Shown piece after piece: positions 8,768-16,571 of a stretch of DNA of 64,000 nt. A program made the translations under genes and the position numbers. The notes beneath the pieces were generated by a model, which had not been told where the DNA came from, ran no database searches, and worked only from the letters and a program-made list of their open reading frames with translations. The stretch comes from Halopelagius longus (GTDB taxonomy: Archaea > Halobacteriota > Halobacteria > Halobacteriales > Haloferacaceae): positions 223,755-287,754 of the forward strand of contig NZ_FNKQ01000005.1 of assembly GCF_900100875.1 (NCBI RefSeq), read 5' to 3'. Numbering within the stretch: the first letter of the stretch is position 1; every line of letters begins with the position of its first letter.

Positions 8768-9298
8768 TCAGAGGTCGTAGCCCCACTCGCGCAGAATCTC
8801 CTCGGCGTCGTCGAGGTGGGCCATTCCGGCGAGGTAGATGGCCTCCCGGGCGTCGGTTCGCGACAGTCCCTCGCCGAGTCGCTTCTCCAACGTTCGCTCG
8901 GCGTCCACCGCCTCTTCGTGCGTCTCGCGTTGGACGAACAGCTGGTGGACCTCCGGGCGTTCGTCTTTGACCTTCTCGCGGCGAAGGATGAAGGGGAGTT
9001 CGTCGCGGGAGAGGCCGCCGTCGCCCTCGTCGCCGTCCGACGACGGAGCGTCCGCCTCGGAGTTCGTCGCCTCGCTACCCCGCGCGGCGTCGTCGCGCGT
9101 CGCGGTATCTCGCGTCGCGGCGTCCGGCGTCTCGGCGTCCCGCACGTCGCCCGTGGACGCACCCGTCCCCGAGGAGTCGCTCATCGCCTCGTCGGCGTCG
9201 GATTCGGGAGTCGCCGCCGCGTCGTTCGCCTCGGGGGGTGATTCGGCTTCATCCTCCGCGTCGTCGTCCGCGAACGGGTCCGAAGCGCCGGACTTCAT
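8768..9298 (-). CDS. Acidic ParA-partner protein with disordered N-terminus
   Basis: The frame from ATG 9298 gives 176 residues. The first 95 or so are Asp/Glu/Ala/Ser/Thr-rich and probably disordered, including repeats of the type ATRDTATRD. The last 80 residues form a compact domain: a strand (VHQLFVQRET), then helices EAVDAERTLEKRL, SRTDAREAIYLAGM and DDAEEILREWGYDL. The ATG overlaps the parA stop in ATGA (9295-9298), so it is translationally coupled to the ATPase and is its likely partner. A tail-plus-small-domain layout recalls SegB and other archaeal/plasmid ParB-type adaptors, which bind DNA by a ribbon-helix-helix, but this is inference from layout, not homology. Confidence 0.8.
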   Translation of the reverse strand: MKSGASDPFADDDAEDEAESPPEANDAAATPESDADEAMSDSSGTGASTGDVRDAETPDAATRDTATRDDAARGSEATNSEADAPSSDGDEGDGGLSRDELPFILRREKVKDERPEVHQLFVQRETHEEAVDAERTLEKRLGEGLSRTDAREAIYLAGMAHLDDAEEILREWGYDL

Positions 9299-10176
9299 AC
9301 GACTACCTCGCGTTCGTCGTCGGTCAGGTCGTCCTCGGTGAGTTCGACGCCGTACTGCCCGGCGACGAAGCGGGCGAGTTCGTCGAACGCCCGCAGGGTG
9401 TCGTGTTCTCGCTCCGCGCGCTTGTTGTTCGAGACGAACTCGAACGCCGTCGTCTGGGCGTCCCACGCGCCGTTCAGCATCGCCTCGCGGACGGGTATCT
9501 TGACCGGAGAGACCGGGTAGTCGAGTTCGTTCAGCGCGGCTTCGTACTTGTCGCGCATCCGCGTGCGACGGACCTTGTTCGGCACGACGGCGACGACGCC
9601 GACTTCGGTGTCCACCTCCGCTTCGAGGTTCGAGACGGTGTCTTCCAGCCCGTAGAGCGACTGTTCGCCCTTCGGCGAGAGTTCGAGCGGGATGACGACG
9701 TTCCCGGTGGCGGCGACGGCGTTGTAGACGTGCTGACCGCCGGTCGCCGGGGGGTCGACGACGACGACGTCGTACTCGTCGGGGACGCCGGAGTCTCCGA
9801 TGACGCGGCGCAGTTGGAGTTCCTTGACGAACCGACCGCCCATGTCCTGCTCCATCTCCTGGGCTCGCTGGAGGTTCGTCTCCAGGCTATCGAGCATGTT
9901 GTGACTCGGAATCACGTGCAGGCCGTGCGTCGTCTCGCGGACGAGGTCCGAGAACTCCCCCTTCGGCCGGTCGATGAGGTGACGAACGAGGTTGTCCACG
10001 TCGGGGTCGGCCCGTTCGTCGTCGACGCCGAGGTGGTGGCTCGCGCCGCCATTCTGCGGGTCGAGGTCCACGAGGAGCGTCTTCTGCCCGTGCCGCCGGT
10101 GGGCCGCGGCGAGGTTGACCGCGAGCGCGGTTTTCCCCACCCCGCCCGCCTCACTCCAGAGCGCGTACGATATCAT
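9295..10176 (-). CDS. ParA/Soj-family partition ATPase
   Basis: Starting at ATG 10176 the protein has 293 residues, the usual ParA length. The P-loop SEAGGVGKTALAVNLAAAH occupies residues 8-26 and is followed by LLVDLDPQNG (Walker A') and VVVVDPPATGG (Walker B). The position normally occupied by the signature lysine of the deviant Walker A (K-G-G-x-G-K) is Ala10 here. Upstream in-frame extension to 11067 only mirrors the divergent winged-helix gene. Function by family: nucleotide-dependent positioning or segregation of DNA, acting with the coupled downstream acidic protein. The promoter region carries phased 13-bp repeats that are candidate operator or centromere sites. Confidence 0.9.
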   Translation of the reverse strand: MISYALWSEAGGVGKTALAVNLAAAHRRHGQKTLLVDLDPQNGGASHHLGVDDERADPDVDNLVRHLIDRPKGEFSDLVRETTHGLHVIPSHNMLDSLETNLQRAQEMEQDMGGRFVKELQLRRVIGDSGVPDEYDVVVVDPPATGGQHVYNAVAATGNVVIPLELSPKGEQSLYGLEDTVSNLEAEVDTEVGVVAVVPNKVRRTRMRDKYEAALNELDYPVSPVKIPVREAMLNGAWDAQTTAFEFVSNNKRAEREHDTLRAFDELARFVAGQYGVELTEDDLTDDEREVVV

Positions 10177-10214
10177 TCGAACGTCTGCAGACACCACCTG
10201 TTCATAAATCTTGA

Positions 10215-10274
10215 CCAAACTGAGCAGTAATACTGCGCAATAATACTGACGAGTAACACTGATTGGAAATACTG
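10215..10274. repeat. 13-bp iteron array 1 upstream of parA
   Basis: The octamer TAATACTG or a near match recurs with exact 13-nt phasing at 10228, 10241, 10254 (TAACACTG) and 10267 (AAATACTG), with a weak unit at 10215 (CCAAACTG). The units cover the region 50-100 nt upstream of the parA start, so they may serve as operator, as partition site, or both. Confidence 0.85.
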
Positions 10275-10397
10275 AACCGGAGGTCTGAACACCGTTTCTG
10301 AGCGCTCTTTCTGCCCATATCGGCCGATTCAAACGGTTCAGGCGGACAGTCGTACTGGACGGTAATGGCAACGAATCCCACCAACACCGTTGAACAG

Positions 10398-10470
10398 TAG
10401 TACTGATCAGTAACACTGCCCAATAATACTGATTAGTAATACTAAGATATGTTACTGAGAGAGGATACTG
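10398..10470. repeat. 13-bp iteron array 2
   Basis: Six units in strict 13-nt phase start at 10398 (TAGTACTG), 10411 (TAACACTG), 10424 (TAATACTG), 10437 (TAATACTA), 10450 (TGTTACTG) and 10463 (GGATACTG); an isolated GAATACTG at 10502 is still in phase (3 x 13 nt further). The array lies between parA and the divergent winged-helix gene. A separation of 13 nt would place successive sites on shifting helix faces, as in iterons bound by small ribbon-helix-helix or winged-helix proteins. Confidence 0.85.
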
Positions 10471-10626
10471 AACAGACGGTTGGACGAGACGGTCCGGTCT
10501 CGAATACTGCGTACTCGTTCTACCGGGACGGACCGAACCGTCCGCACGGGCAGAACTCGGAGCGTCGGCACGACATTCGGTTCGGTCGGTAATCACCGTC
10601 AAGGACCCGAGGGACGTACTCGGGGT

Positions 10627-11532
10627 ATGGTGAACATCACGCTCGACGAACGCGACAGAGCGGTACTCGAACGCCTCCGCGAGGGGGAGGCGGACGTCGA
10701 GTCGGTCGCCGAAAGCGTCTCCGCGAGTGCGGCGCACCTCCGAGAGCGACTGCCCGAACTCGCGGACAACGGGTTGGTGGAGCGAACCGGCGACGACCGC
10801 TACGCGGTCACGTCGAACGGGGAGCGAGTCGTCGAAGCCTCGCCCGCCGGAACGAAGGACAACCGAATCGACACGCCGCCGGACGTAGAAGGGGAGATAG
10901 CGTCCTTCGACCTCCCGCCCGACAGGGAGGAGGCGGTCCGAAACGCCTTCGCGTTCCTCCACTACTGGGGCGCGGCGTCCGAGAGCGAGATCATCGACGA
11001 CGTGTACAGCGAGGACCCGGCGGGGTTCGAGTCCCGGGAGGAGTGGGCCGAGTTCGTTCGAGAGCATCTAGCGCGCCTTCCGTCGGTCGAACCGCCGAGC
11101 GGCGACGAGGAACAGTGGCGGTTCACCGGGACGGCCATCGTCGAGGAACCGACCGACGACGGCCGAAACGTGCTCGGGAGCGAGGACGCCTCCGACAGTA
11201 GCGCCAAGTTCGCGCTCGAACGGTTGGAGATGGACGAGGACGAACGAAGCGCCGTCCGCGCGGCCTTCGGCCTCCTCGTAACGGAGAACGAGGCGGACGC
11301 GGACGGGATTCGGGACCGGGTGTACCCCGACCACTCCGCCGGGTACGACTCCCCCGACGACTGGTGGGACGACTGCGTTCGAGATGCCTTCGAATCGCTT
11401 CCCGGCGTCGAACGAAGGGACGGAGACGAAGAACGCTGGCAGTACCGCCAAACCGAGTCCGGGGCGGCGTCGAGCAATCCGGGGGCCGAACTCCCGGACG
11501 ATATCTCCGCACCGTCGCACGACGACGGCTAA
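10627..11532 (+). CDS. Winged-helix protein with two tandem copies of an unknown domain
   Basis: From ATG 10627 the product is 301 residues. Residues about 1-65 look like a winged helix-turn-helix (LDERDRAVLERLREGEADVE, then a recognition-helix-like ASAAHLRERLPELADNGLVE and a wing RYAVTSNGERVVE). Two copies of a roughly 75-residue unit follow: one beginning DLPPDREEAVRNAFAFLHYW and one beginning EMDEDERSAVRAAFGLLVTE, each with a D-x-V-Y-x-x-x-x-A-G-[FY]-x-S motif and ending in W-[RQ]. The ORF can be extended upstream to 10480, but that part runs through repeat DNA and is unlikely. It is divergent from parA across the iterons and may be the iteron-binding regulator. Function not known. Confidence 0.78.
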   Translation: MVNITLDERDRAVLERLREGEADVESVAESVSASAAHLRERLPELADNGLVERTGDDRYAVTSNGERVVEASPAGTKDNRIDTPPDVEGEIASFDLPPDREEAVRNAFAFLHYWGAASESEIIDDVYSEDPAGFESREEWAEFVREHLARLPSVEPPSGDEEQWRFTGTAIVEEPTDDGRNVLGSEDASDSSAKFALERLEMDEDERSAVRAAFGLLVTENEADADGIRDRVYPDHSAGYDSPDDWWDDCVRDAFESLPGVERRDGDEERWQYRQTESGAASSNPGAELPDDISAPSHDDG

Positions 11533-12109
11533 CTCGTCCGTCGTCACACGAGCGAGGGTTGTACAAAAATATATATCGATATCGCTTTCGACGTACCACC
11601 ATTCGAAGCGGGTCGTACCGCCGACGGAACGACGGACGCGTAGCTCCGATCCAGTCGAACCGGATTTCGAACGGGTGAAAGCGACGCTTCGTCCGTACTC
11701 GTTCGATATTCCGAACGAGTACCCGGATGAGAACTGATACGACCGGATGGATTTTCTGCACCACGGATATTTCCCATCTCGAGCATATTAGGGAATATCG
11801 GAATCCAGATAGTCAGTCATACTCGCTATTCTAACTCGATATGGCCATATATTTGCCATCAGTCGAAACAGATACCCAGAAGAAAACGGGACCAGATAAC
11901 GAATATAACTAGTTGTACTCAGTTCGTTCAGCGGTCGTTCGAGTGGTCCATCGTCACGTCGTCGGTGAGGGAGTTGGCGGTCCGAACCCATTACAGACAT
12001 AGGTGCGTAATAGAAGGGATGCTCCGGTCGAGGAAGAGGCCCGTTCAACGAAATTGGAAAGGCCGGTGCGACGTTTCAGAACGAACGAGAGTAGAGGGGA
12101 GGAGGGGCG
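11533..12109. other. Intergenic region without recognised gene
   Basis: This 577-bp stretch between convergent genes is AT-richer than its surroundings, especially 11770-11930. Short open frames here have no codon bias or recognisable product. No tRNA, repeat or clear terminator is seen. Confidence 0.6.
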
Positions 12110-12892
12110 TCAGTAGTGGGCGTATCGAAGTTCGATGACGTTGGCGGTGCTCTTGACCGCGTCTGCCAACTCGGACATCTTCTCAGGGGAGCGAACGCGG
12201 TTCACGGGCCCGGAGACGGAGACTGCGCTTATGACTTCGTCCGTGCTCCGGTCCATGACGGGAACGCCGATTGTGAGGACGCCCTTCCGGCGGTCCTGAT
12301 CTTCGACGGAGTAGCCCCGTTCGCGGGTCGTTTCGAGTTCGTCGTGGAGTTCCTCGCGCGTGGTGATGGTGTGTTCGTTCGCGCGCGGGAGGCCGTGTTC
12401 GTGGACGATGGCGTCAACGCGTTCGCGGGGATAGTGTGCCAGCATCGCCTTCCCGAGGGCGGTCCAGTGCATGTTGGTGTACTCGCCGATGGGGGCGTTG
12501 TCGTGGATGGCGTCGGCCACTTCCGACTTGTAGAGGAGGACGCGGAGGCCGTTCTCCTCGATGCCGAGGTTCGCGACTTCGCCCGTCTCTCTGGCGAGTT
12601 TGTCGACTTCCAACTTGGCGGCGCGGTACAGTCTCGACCGGTTCCGAACGACGCCGCCGTACTCCAGAAACCGAAAGCCCAGTCGGTAGGAGTCGCCCTC
12701 GCGAACGACGAGGTCGAGGCGTTCGAGCGTCTTCAGGTAGATGTGAACCGTGCTCTTGGGGATATCGAGTGCGTCGGCCGTCTCGGTCACGCCCGCACGC
12801 TCTGCAGACTCGAGGAAGTCAACTATCTCGAACGCGCGTTCGAGAGAACTGATCGTGTCTCCCGTGCCCGATTCAACGTCATTTCTCGACAT
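12110..12892 (-). CDS. IclR-family transcriptional regulator (XacR-like candidate)
   Basis: The 260-residue protein has an N-terminal winged HTH (about residues 12-75: SLERAFEIVDFLESAERAGV, then ETADALDIPKSTVHIYLKTL) and a C-terminal effector-binding domain with YTNMHWTALGKAMLAHYP and GVPVMDRS-type motifs of the IclR family. Haloferax volcanii controls xylose/arabinose catabolism with an IclR-type protein, XacR; the neighbouring 2-hydroxyacid dehydrogenase, sugar ABC importer and XacD-like dehydratase make a similar role plausible here. Upstream on the minus strand a TTTAAG element near 12919-12925 lies 27-33 nt from the ATG, consistent with leaderless transcription. Confidence 0.88.
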   Translation of the reverse strand: MSRNDVESGTGDTISSLERAFEIVDFLESAERAGVTETADALDIPKSTVHIYLKTLERLDLVVREGDSYRLGFRFLEYGGVVRNRSRLYRAAKLEVDKLARETGEVANLGIEENGLRVLLYKSEVADAIHDNAPIGEYTNMHWTALGKAMLAHYPRERVDAIVHEHGLPRANEHTITTREELHDELETTRERGYSVEDQDRRKGVLTIGVPVMDRSTDEVISAVSVSGPVNRVRSPEKMSELADAVKSTANVIELRYAHY

Positions 12893-13008
12893 AGGAGTTT
12901 ATCGCCCGGCGAGCGACTTAAAGCCGAGGGGGAGGGAGAGGCGAGTCTCGTTCGAGACTGTTGAACGGACGGACCGCGAGAAAATTCGGGGCGAGAACGG
13001 CGGCGGCG

Positions 13009-13974
13009 TTACGGGAGGACGAGGTTCTCGAGTTCGTCCACTCCGCCTTCGTCGAGGGTTTCGACGTTCCGGGCGACGATGTCGGCGAGGCGACTCCAGT
13101 GGGCGGGACTGTGGCCCGCGTTGTGGGGGGTGATGGTGACGTTCTCGAACTCCCAGAGGACGTGTTCCGGCGGAAGCGGTTCGGGGTCGGTCACGTCCAG
13201 CGACGCGCTCGCTATCCGGTTGTTCTGAATCGCCGCGACCAACGCGTCGGTGTCGAGTATCGGTCCGCGACCGACGTTGGTGACCGTGGCGTGCGGCGGG
13301 AGCGTCTCGAACTCCTCCTCGCCGACGAGGCCCCGAGTCGTGTCGGTGAGGGGCGCGGCGACGACGAGGTGGTCCGTTCGGGCGAGGGCGTCGTGGAAGT
13401 CGTCGGCGTCGAAGCCGAGCACTTCGTCCGTCGGCCCGCCTTTCTCCGGGGTGTAGCGGACGCCGATTGTGTCGACGCCGAACCCCTCCAGTCGTTCGAC
13501 GACGGCGGTGCCGATGGCGCCGAGGCCGACGACGGTGACGGTGCTCCCCTGTAGTTCGCCCGCCTGATAGTGCCGCCACTCGTGACGCTGTTCGCGCCGC
13601 CACCCCTCTCGGAGGCGGCGCGTCGAGGTGAGGATGTAGCCGAGAACCTGCTCTGCGATGTTCGGTGCGTGAACGCCCGACGCGTTCGTAACGGCGACGT
13701 TCATGTCGGAGAACGTATCGAGCGGAAGGTGGCCGTACCCGGCGGCGATACCGGCGAACAACCGGAGGTTCTCCGCCTCCTCTAACAGTTCCGCCTCGAT
13801 TTCGACGCTCGAAACGACCCGCGCCTCCCGAATCAGTTCGCGTTCCTCCCGCGGCGTTCGCGCGAGTTCGACCGAGTGGTCCGGGAGTCGGTCGCGGAGT
13901 TCGCTGACGTATTCTTCGGCGGGGAGTCCGTGCGTTCCTTGTCGTAAGACGACCACGTCTGGATTTCCGGTCAT
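13009..13974 (-). CDS. D-isomer-specific 2-hydroxyacid dehydrogenase
   Basis: The 321-residue enzyme has the NAD(P)-binding motif VVGLGAIGTAVVERLEGFG (about 150-168), the substrate-binding stretch GRGPILDTDALV with the conserved region around it, and the catalytic His in TPHNAGHSP near the C-terminus; the N-terminal catalytic half ends in FAGIAAGYGHLPLD. It should interconvert a 2-keto acid and a D-2-hydroxyacid (glycerate, glyoxylate or phosphoglycerate-like substrates). It is divergent from the sugar ABC operon with a 241-bp shared control region and lies next to the IclR gene, so a role in sugar-acid or glycolate metabolism fits. Exact substrate unknown. Confidence 0.88.
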   Translation of the reverse strand: MTGNPDVVVLRQGTHGLPAEEYVSELRDRLPDHSVELARTPREERELIREARVVSSVEIEAELLEEAENLRLFAGIAAGYGHLPLDTFSDMNVAVTNASGVHAPNIAEQVLGYILTSTRRLREGWRREQRHEWRHYQAGELQGSTVTVVGLGAIGTAVVERLEGFGVDTIGVRYTPEKGGPTDEVLGFDADDFHDALARTDHLVVAAPLTDTTRGLVGEEEFETLPPHATVTNVGRGPILDTDALVAAIQNNRIASASLDVTDPEPLPPEHVLWEFENVTITPHNAGHSPAHWSRLADIVARNVETLDEGGVDELENLVLP

Positions 13975-13986
13975 GTGGATGACTAC

Positions 13987-14001
13987 CTCTCGGACCGAGA
14001 G
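13987..14001. promoter_or_regulatory. Palindrome in the divergent control region
   Basis: CTCTCGG and CCGAGAG form a perfect 7-bp inverted repeat around a single A, 13-27 nt upstream of the hydroxyacid dehydrogenase start. It overlaps the place where that gene's core promoter should be, so it is a candidate operator, possibly for the nearby IclR protein. Confidence 0.4.
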
Positions 14002-14171
14002 TGCGACCCGCTATCGAACGTCTCGGCCGGGTAATAGATTCCGACAGATGCGTATATACAACCGTTTACAGGAAAGTTTTACCTCAAACCCAGTTCGCCG
14101 AGTAAATGTTCTCTCCCGTGCGTTTTGCGGCCGTACGCGCGAGAGGAGGACCCCCGAGAGCCGATCCATCG

Positions 14172-14216
14172 TTCACGGACCTAAATTATATATATCGGGA
14201 GTTCGTTGTCCGTGAA
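14172..14216 (+). promoter_or_regulatory. Core promoter of the sugar ABC operon inside a 9-bp inverted repeat
   Basis: TTATATATAT at 14187-14196 is a strong TATA box 20-29 nt upstream of the first ATG (14216), so the transcript is probably leaderless or nearly so. The box is centred between TTCACGGAC (14172-14180) and its perfect inverted partner GTCCGTGAA (14208-14216). A dimeric regulator bound to both arms would cover the promoter. Confidence 0.65.
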
Positions 14217-15643
14217 TGGTAATGGCAAGCAACCATCAGCGGAGAGAGTTTATCAAAGCAGCAGCGCTCGGCGGCGTCGCGGCGTCCGCTGGATGTCTCA
14301 GCAGCGTCACCGGCGGCGGAAGCGATTCGTCCGGGTCCGGCGGCGGTGGCGGTGGCGGCGGTGACGGAAACACCGTGGAGTACTGGGAGTACTTCCACTC
14401 GCAGTCGCAGGTCGCAGAAAAGTTGATGCAGTCGTCCGTCGAGGAGTTCCAGAGCAGCACGGACGCCCAGATGAAGATGAACTGGGCGAGTTGGGACGAC
14501 ATCAACGGCGGCAAGTGGAAGAACAACATCCAGAACGGCAACCGACCCGTCATCTACGACTCGACGAACTCGCTCGACGGGCAGTTCATCGAACCCGGAT
14601 GGGTGAAACCGGTGAGCGAGTACAAGGACCGACTGAGCGACGACGCCCTGCAGAACATCGAGTGGGCGATGCAGATGGCCCAGAGTTGCTACCGCGGGTT
14701 CGACGAGAACCTCTACGAGATTCCCATCGGACTCGAAGTGGGGTCGCCGTTCATCGCTCGGGCGGACCACTTCGAGGAGGCGGGCCTGTCCATCGAGGAG
14801 GACTTCCCGCCGACGGACTACGAGCATCTGGTCGAAGTCGCCACGCAACTGCAGGAGAACGGTCCCGGCGACTACGGGTTCCAGATTTACGGCGCGCAAG
14901 GCGACGTGACCGACGAGGCACTCGTCACGTGGACCGCCTCCGAGGGCGGGTACGAGGGGATGTACCTCGACGAGGAGTGGTCGGACGTGAAGTACGACTC
15001 CGACGTCTGGAAGACGGCCACGAAGCAGTACGTGGACCTCTACCGGAAACACGGCCTCTCCTCGGACAAAGCCCCGACGGCCTCCAACGAGGGCGTCGCC
15101 CAGATGCTCATCCAAGGGGACGTGAGCATGTACCAGGGCAGCACGAAGGACCTCGGGTTGTTCCGGAGTCGCGCCGAGGAGATGTTGAAGGACGGCACCA
15201 TCGTCTTCGGTCCCTCCTGGGAGGGAAGCGCCGGCAACCGCGGGGAGTTCTTCACCCAGTGCATCGCGCTCATGCGGAAGCCCGACGGCGTCTCCGAGGA
15301 CGTCTGGAGCCAGCGCGAGGAGTTGGCCATCCAGTGGATAAACAAGGTGCTCTCGAAGGAGTTCCAGTCGGAGGTTCCCCGGTCGCTGGCGACGCTCCCG
15401 GTCCGGAAAGACGTGTGGGAGAGCCTCCACGAGGACCCGGCGCTCTCGGAGAGCAACTACATGAGCACCTTAGAGACGATGGCCGACGGGATGGAACACG
15501 GCTGGTCCAGCCACCCGAAGATGAACGCCATCCAGTACAACATCGCCGGTCCGCTGTTCCAAGAGGCCGTGCGCGGACAGATATCGCCCGAGGAGGCCTG
15601 CACTCGGGCCGCAGAACAGATACGGGACCAGATCGATCTCTGA
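14216..15643 (+). CDS. ABC sugar transporter substrate-binding lipoprotein (XacG-like)
   Basis: The 475-residue protein starts with a twin-arginine signal (NHQRREFIKAAALGG) and lipobox ASAGCLSS, followed by a Ser/Gly linker, and belongs to extracellular solute-binding family 1. It should capture a mono- or oligosaccharide outside the cell and deliver it to the permeases encoded directly downstream. Two starts, 14216 and 14222, are 6 nt apart; both keep the signal. The gene precedes two permeases and one ATPase with 1-nt to 4-nt gaps, a complete importer. A nearby IclR gene and a XacD-like dehydratase suggest xylose, arabinose or sugar acid, as for XacGHIJK of Haloferax. Confidence 0.88.
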   Translation: MVMASNHQRREFIKAAALGGVAASAGCLSSVTGGGSDSSGSGGGGGGGGDGNTVEYWEYFHSQSQVAEKLMQSSVEEFQSSTDAQMKMNWASWDDINGGKWKNNIQNGNRPVIYDSTNSLDGQFIEPGWVKPVSEYKDRLSDDALQNIEWAMQMAQSCYRGFDENLYEIPIGLEVGSPFIARADHFEEAGLSIEEDFPPTDYEHLVEVATQLQENGPGDYGFQIYGAQGDVTDEALVTWTASEGGYEGMYLDEEWSDVKYDSDVWKTATKQYVDLYRKHGLSSDKAPTASNEGVAQMLIQGDVSMYQGSTKDLGLFRSRAEEMLKDGTIVFGPSWEGSAGNRGEFFTQCIALMRKPDGVSEDVWSQREELAIQWINKVLSKEFQSEVPRSLATLPVRKDVWESLHEDPALSESNYMSTLETMADGMEHGWSSHPKMNAIQYNIAGPLFQEAVRGQISPEEACTRAAEQIRDQIDL

Positions 15644-15644
15644 G

Positions 15645-16571
15645 ATGTCCACCCAGAACCGCTTCGACTTCGGAGGCCGGACCGAACGCTACCGCGAGAC
15701 CCTCTCGGAGAACTGGTTCTCGTACCTGCTGATACTGCCGGTGCTCGTGTTCTTGGTCCTGCTCATGTGGCTCCCGTTCGCGCAGGGGGTGTACATGAGC
15801 TTCAACGACTGGCCCTTCGGCGGCGACCCGACGTGGGTCGGCTTGGGGAACTACGAGTTCCTGTTCGGGTGGGAACCGTTCTACACGTCGTTGAAGGCGA
15901 CGCTTCTGTTCTCGCTCACGACGGCGTTCCAACTCGGCATCGCTCTCGTGGCGGCGTTGGCCGTGCGCGAAATCCGCCGCGGGAAGAGTCTCGTCACCGG
16001 GACGTTCCTCCTCTCGTACACGGTGCCGCCGCTCGTCACCGGTACCATCTGGGCGTACCTGCTGCAACCCGACCTCGGTCCAGTCTTCGGGTTCCTCACG
16101 CAGTGGGGGATCCTCGAAGAGACGGTCTACTGGGGGAGTCAGGGTGCCGCCGCCCTCGGCGTCGTCGTGTTCGTGACGACGTGGACGTTCTGGCCGTTCA
16201 TGTTCCTCATCATCTCGGCCAGTCTGGAGAGCATTCCCGAGGAGATGTACGAGAGCGCGCGGATGTACGGCGCGAACCGCTTCCAGACGTTCCTCCGTGT
16301 GACGCTCCCGCAGTTGAAGAGCGCCATCTTGGTCGCACTGAGCATCCGCATCATCTGGAACATGACGAAGATATCGCAGGTGCTGCAGCTGACGAACGGC
16401 GGCCCCGGATACGACACGTCGATTCTGGCGGTGCTCCTGTACAGGTTCGCCTACGGACAGGGCCGGATGGGCGTCTCCTACGCCGTCGGCGTCATCCTGC
16501 TCCTCCTGACCATCGGCTTCGTGTTCGTGTTCATCCGCGAATTCGAGCGAACGAGCGAGGGCCCCGAATAA
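15645..16571 (+). CDS. Sugar ABC transporter permease (MalF/UgpA type)
   Basis: The 308-residue membrane protein has six main hydrophobic segments and the ATPase-docking EAA loop PEEMYESARMYGANRFQTFL, with the following LRVTLPQL, in the second half (about residues 200-225). It forms a heterodimeric channel with the next gene's product. The start lies 1 nt after the stop of the binding protein gene, and the stop overlaps the start of the next permease (TAATG at 16569-16573), which indicates coupled translation. Confidence 0.92.
   Translation: MSTQNRFDFGGRTERYRETLSENWFSYLLILPVLVFLVLLMWLPFAQGVYMSFNDWPFGGDPTWVGLGNYEFLFGWEPFYTSLKATLLFSLTTAFQLGIALVAALAVREIRRGKSLVTGTFLLSYTVPPLVTGTIWAYLLQPDLGPVFGFLTQWGILEETVYWGSQGAAALGVVVFVTTWTFWPFMFLIISASLESIPEEMYESARMYGANRFQTFLRVTLPQLKSAILVALSIRIIWNMTKISQVLQLTNGGPGYDTSILAVLLYRFAYGQGRMGVSYAVGVILLLLTIGFVFVFIREFERTSEGPE

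Noticed and set aside
10215..10470. Repeat arrays as a CRISPR
   Set aside because: Units are 8-13 bp in constant 13-nt steps with no spacers; this is an iteron pattern, and no cas genes are present.
11020..11045. GGTTCGAGTCCCG-like string resembling a tRNA T-arm
   Set aside because: Lies inside the winged-helix coding sequence; no acceptor stem or anticodon arm can be formed around it. No tRNA or rRNA gene was found in the window.
9295..11067. 590-codon version of the parA frame
   Set aside because: The upstream 297 codons lie antisense to the winged-helix gene and the iteron region; true ParA start with P-loop begins at 10176.
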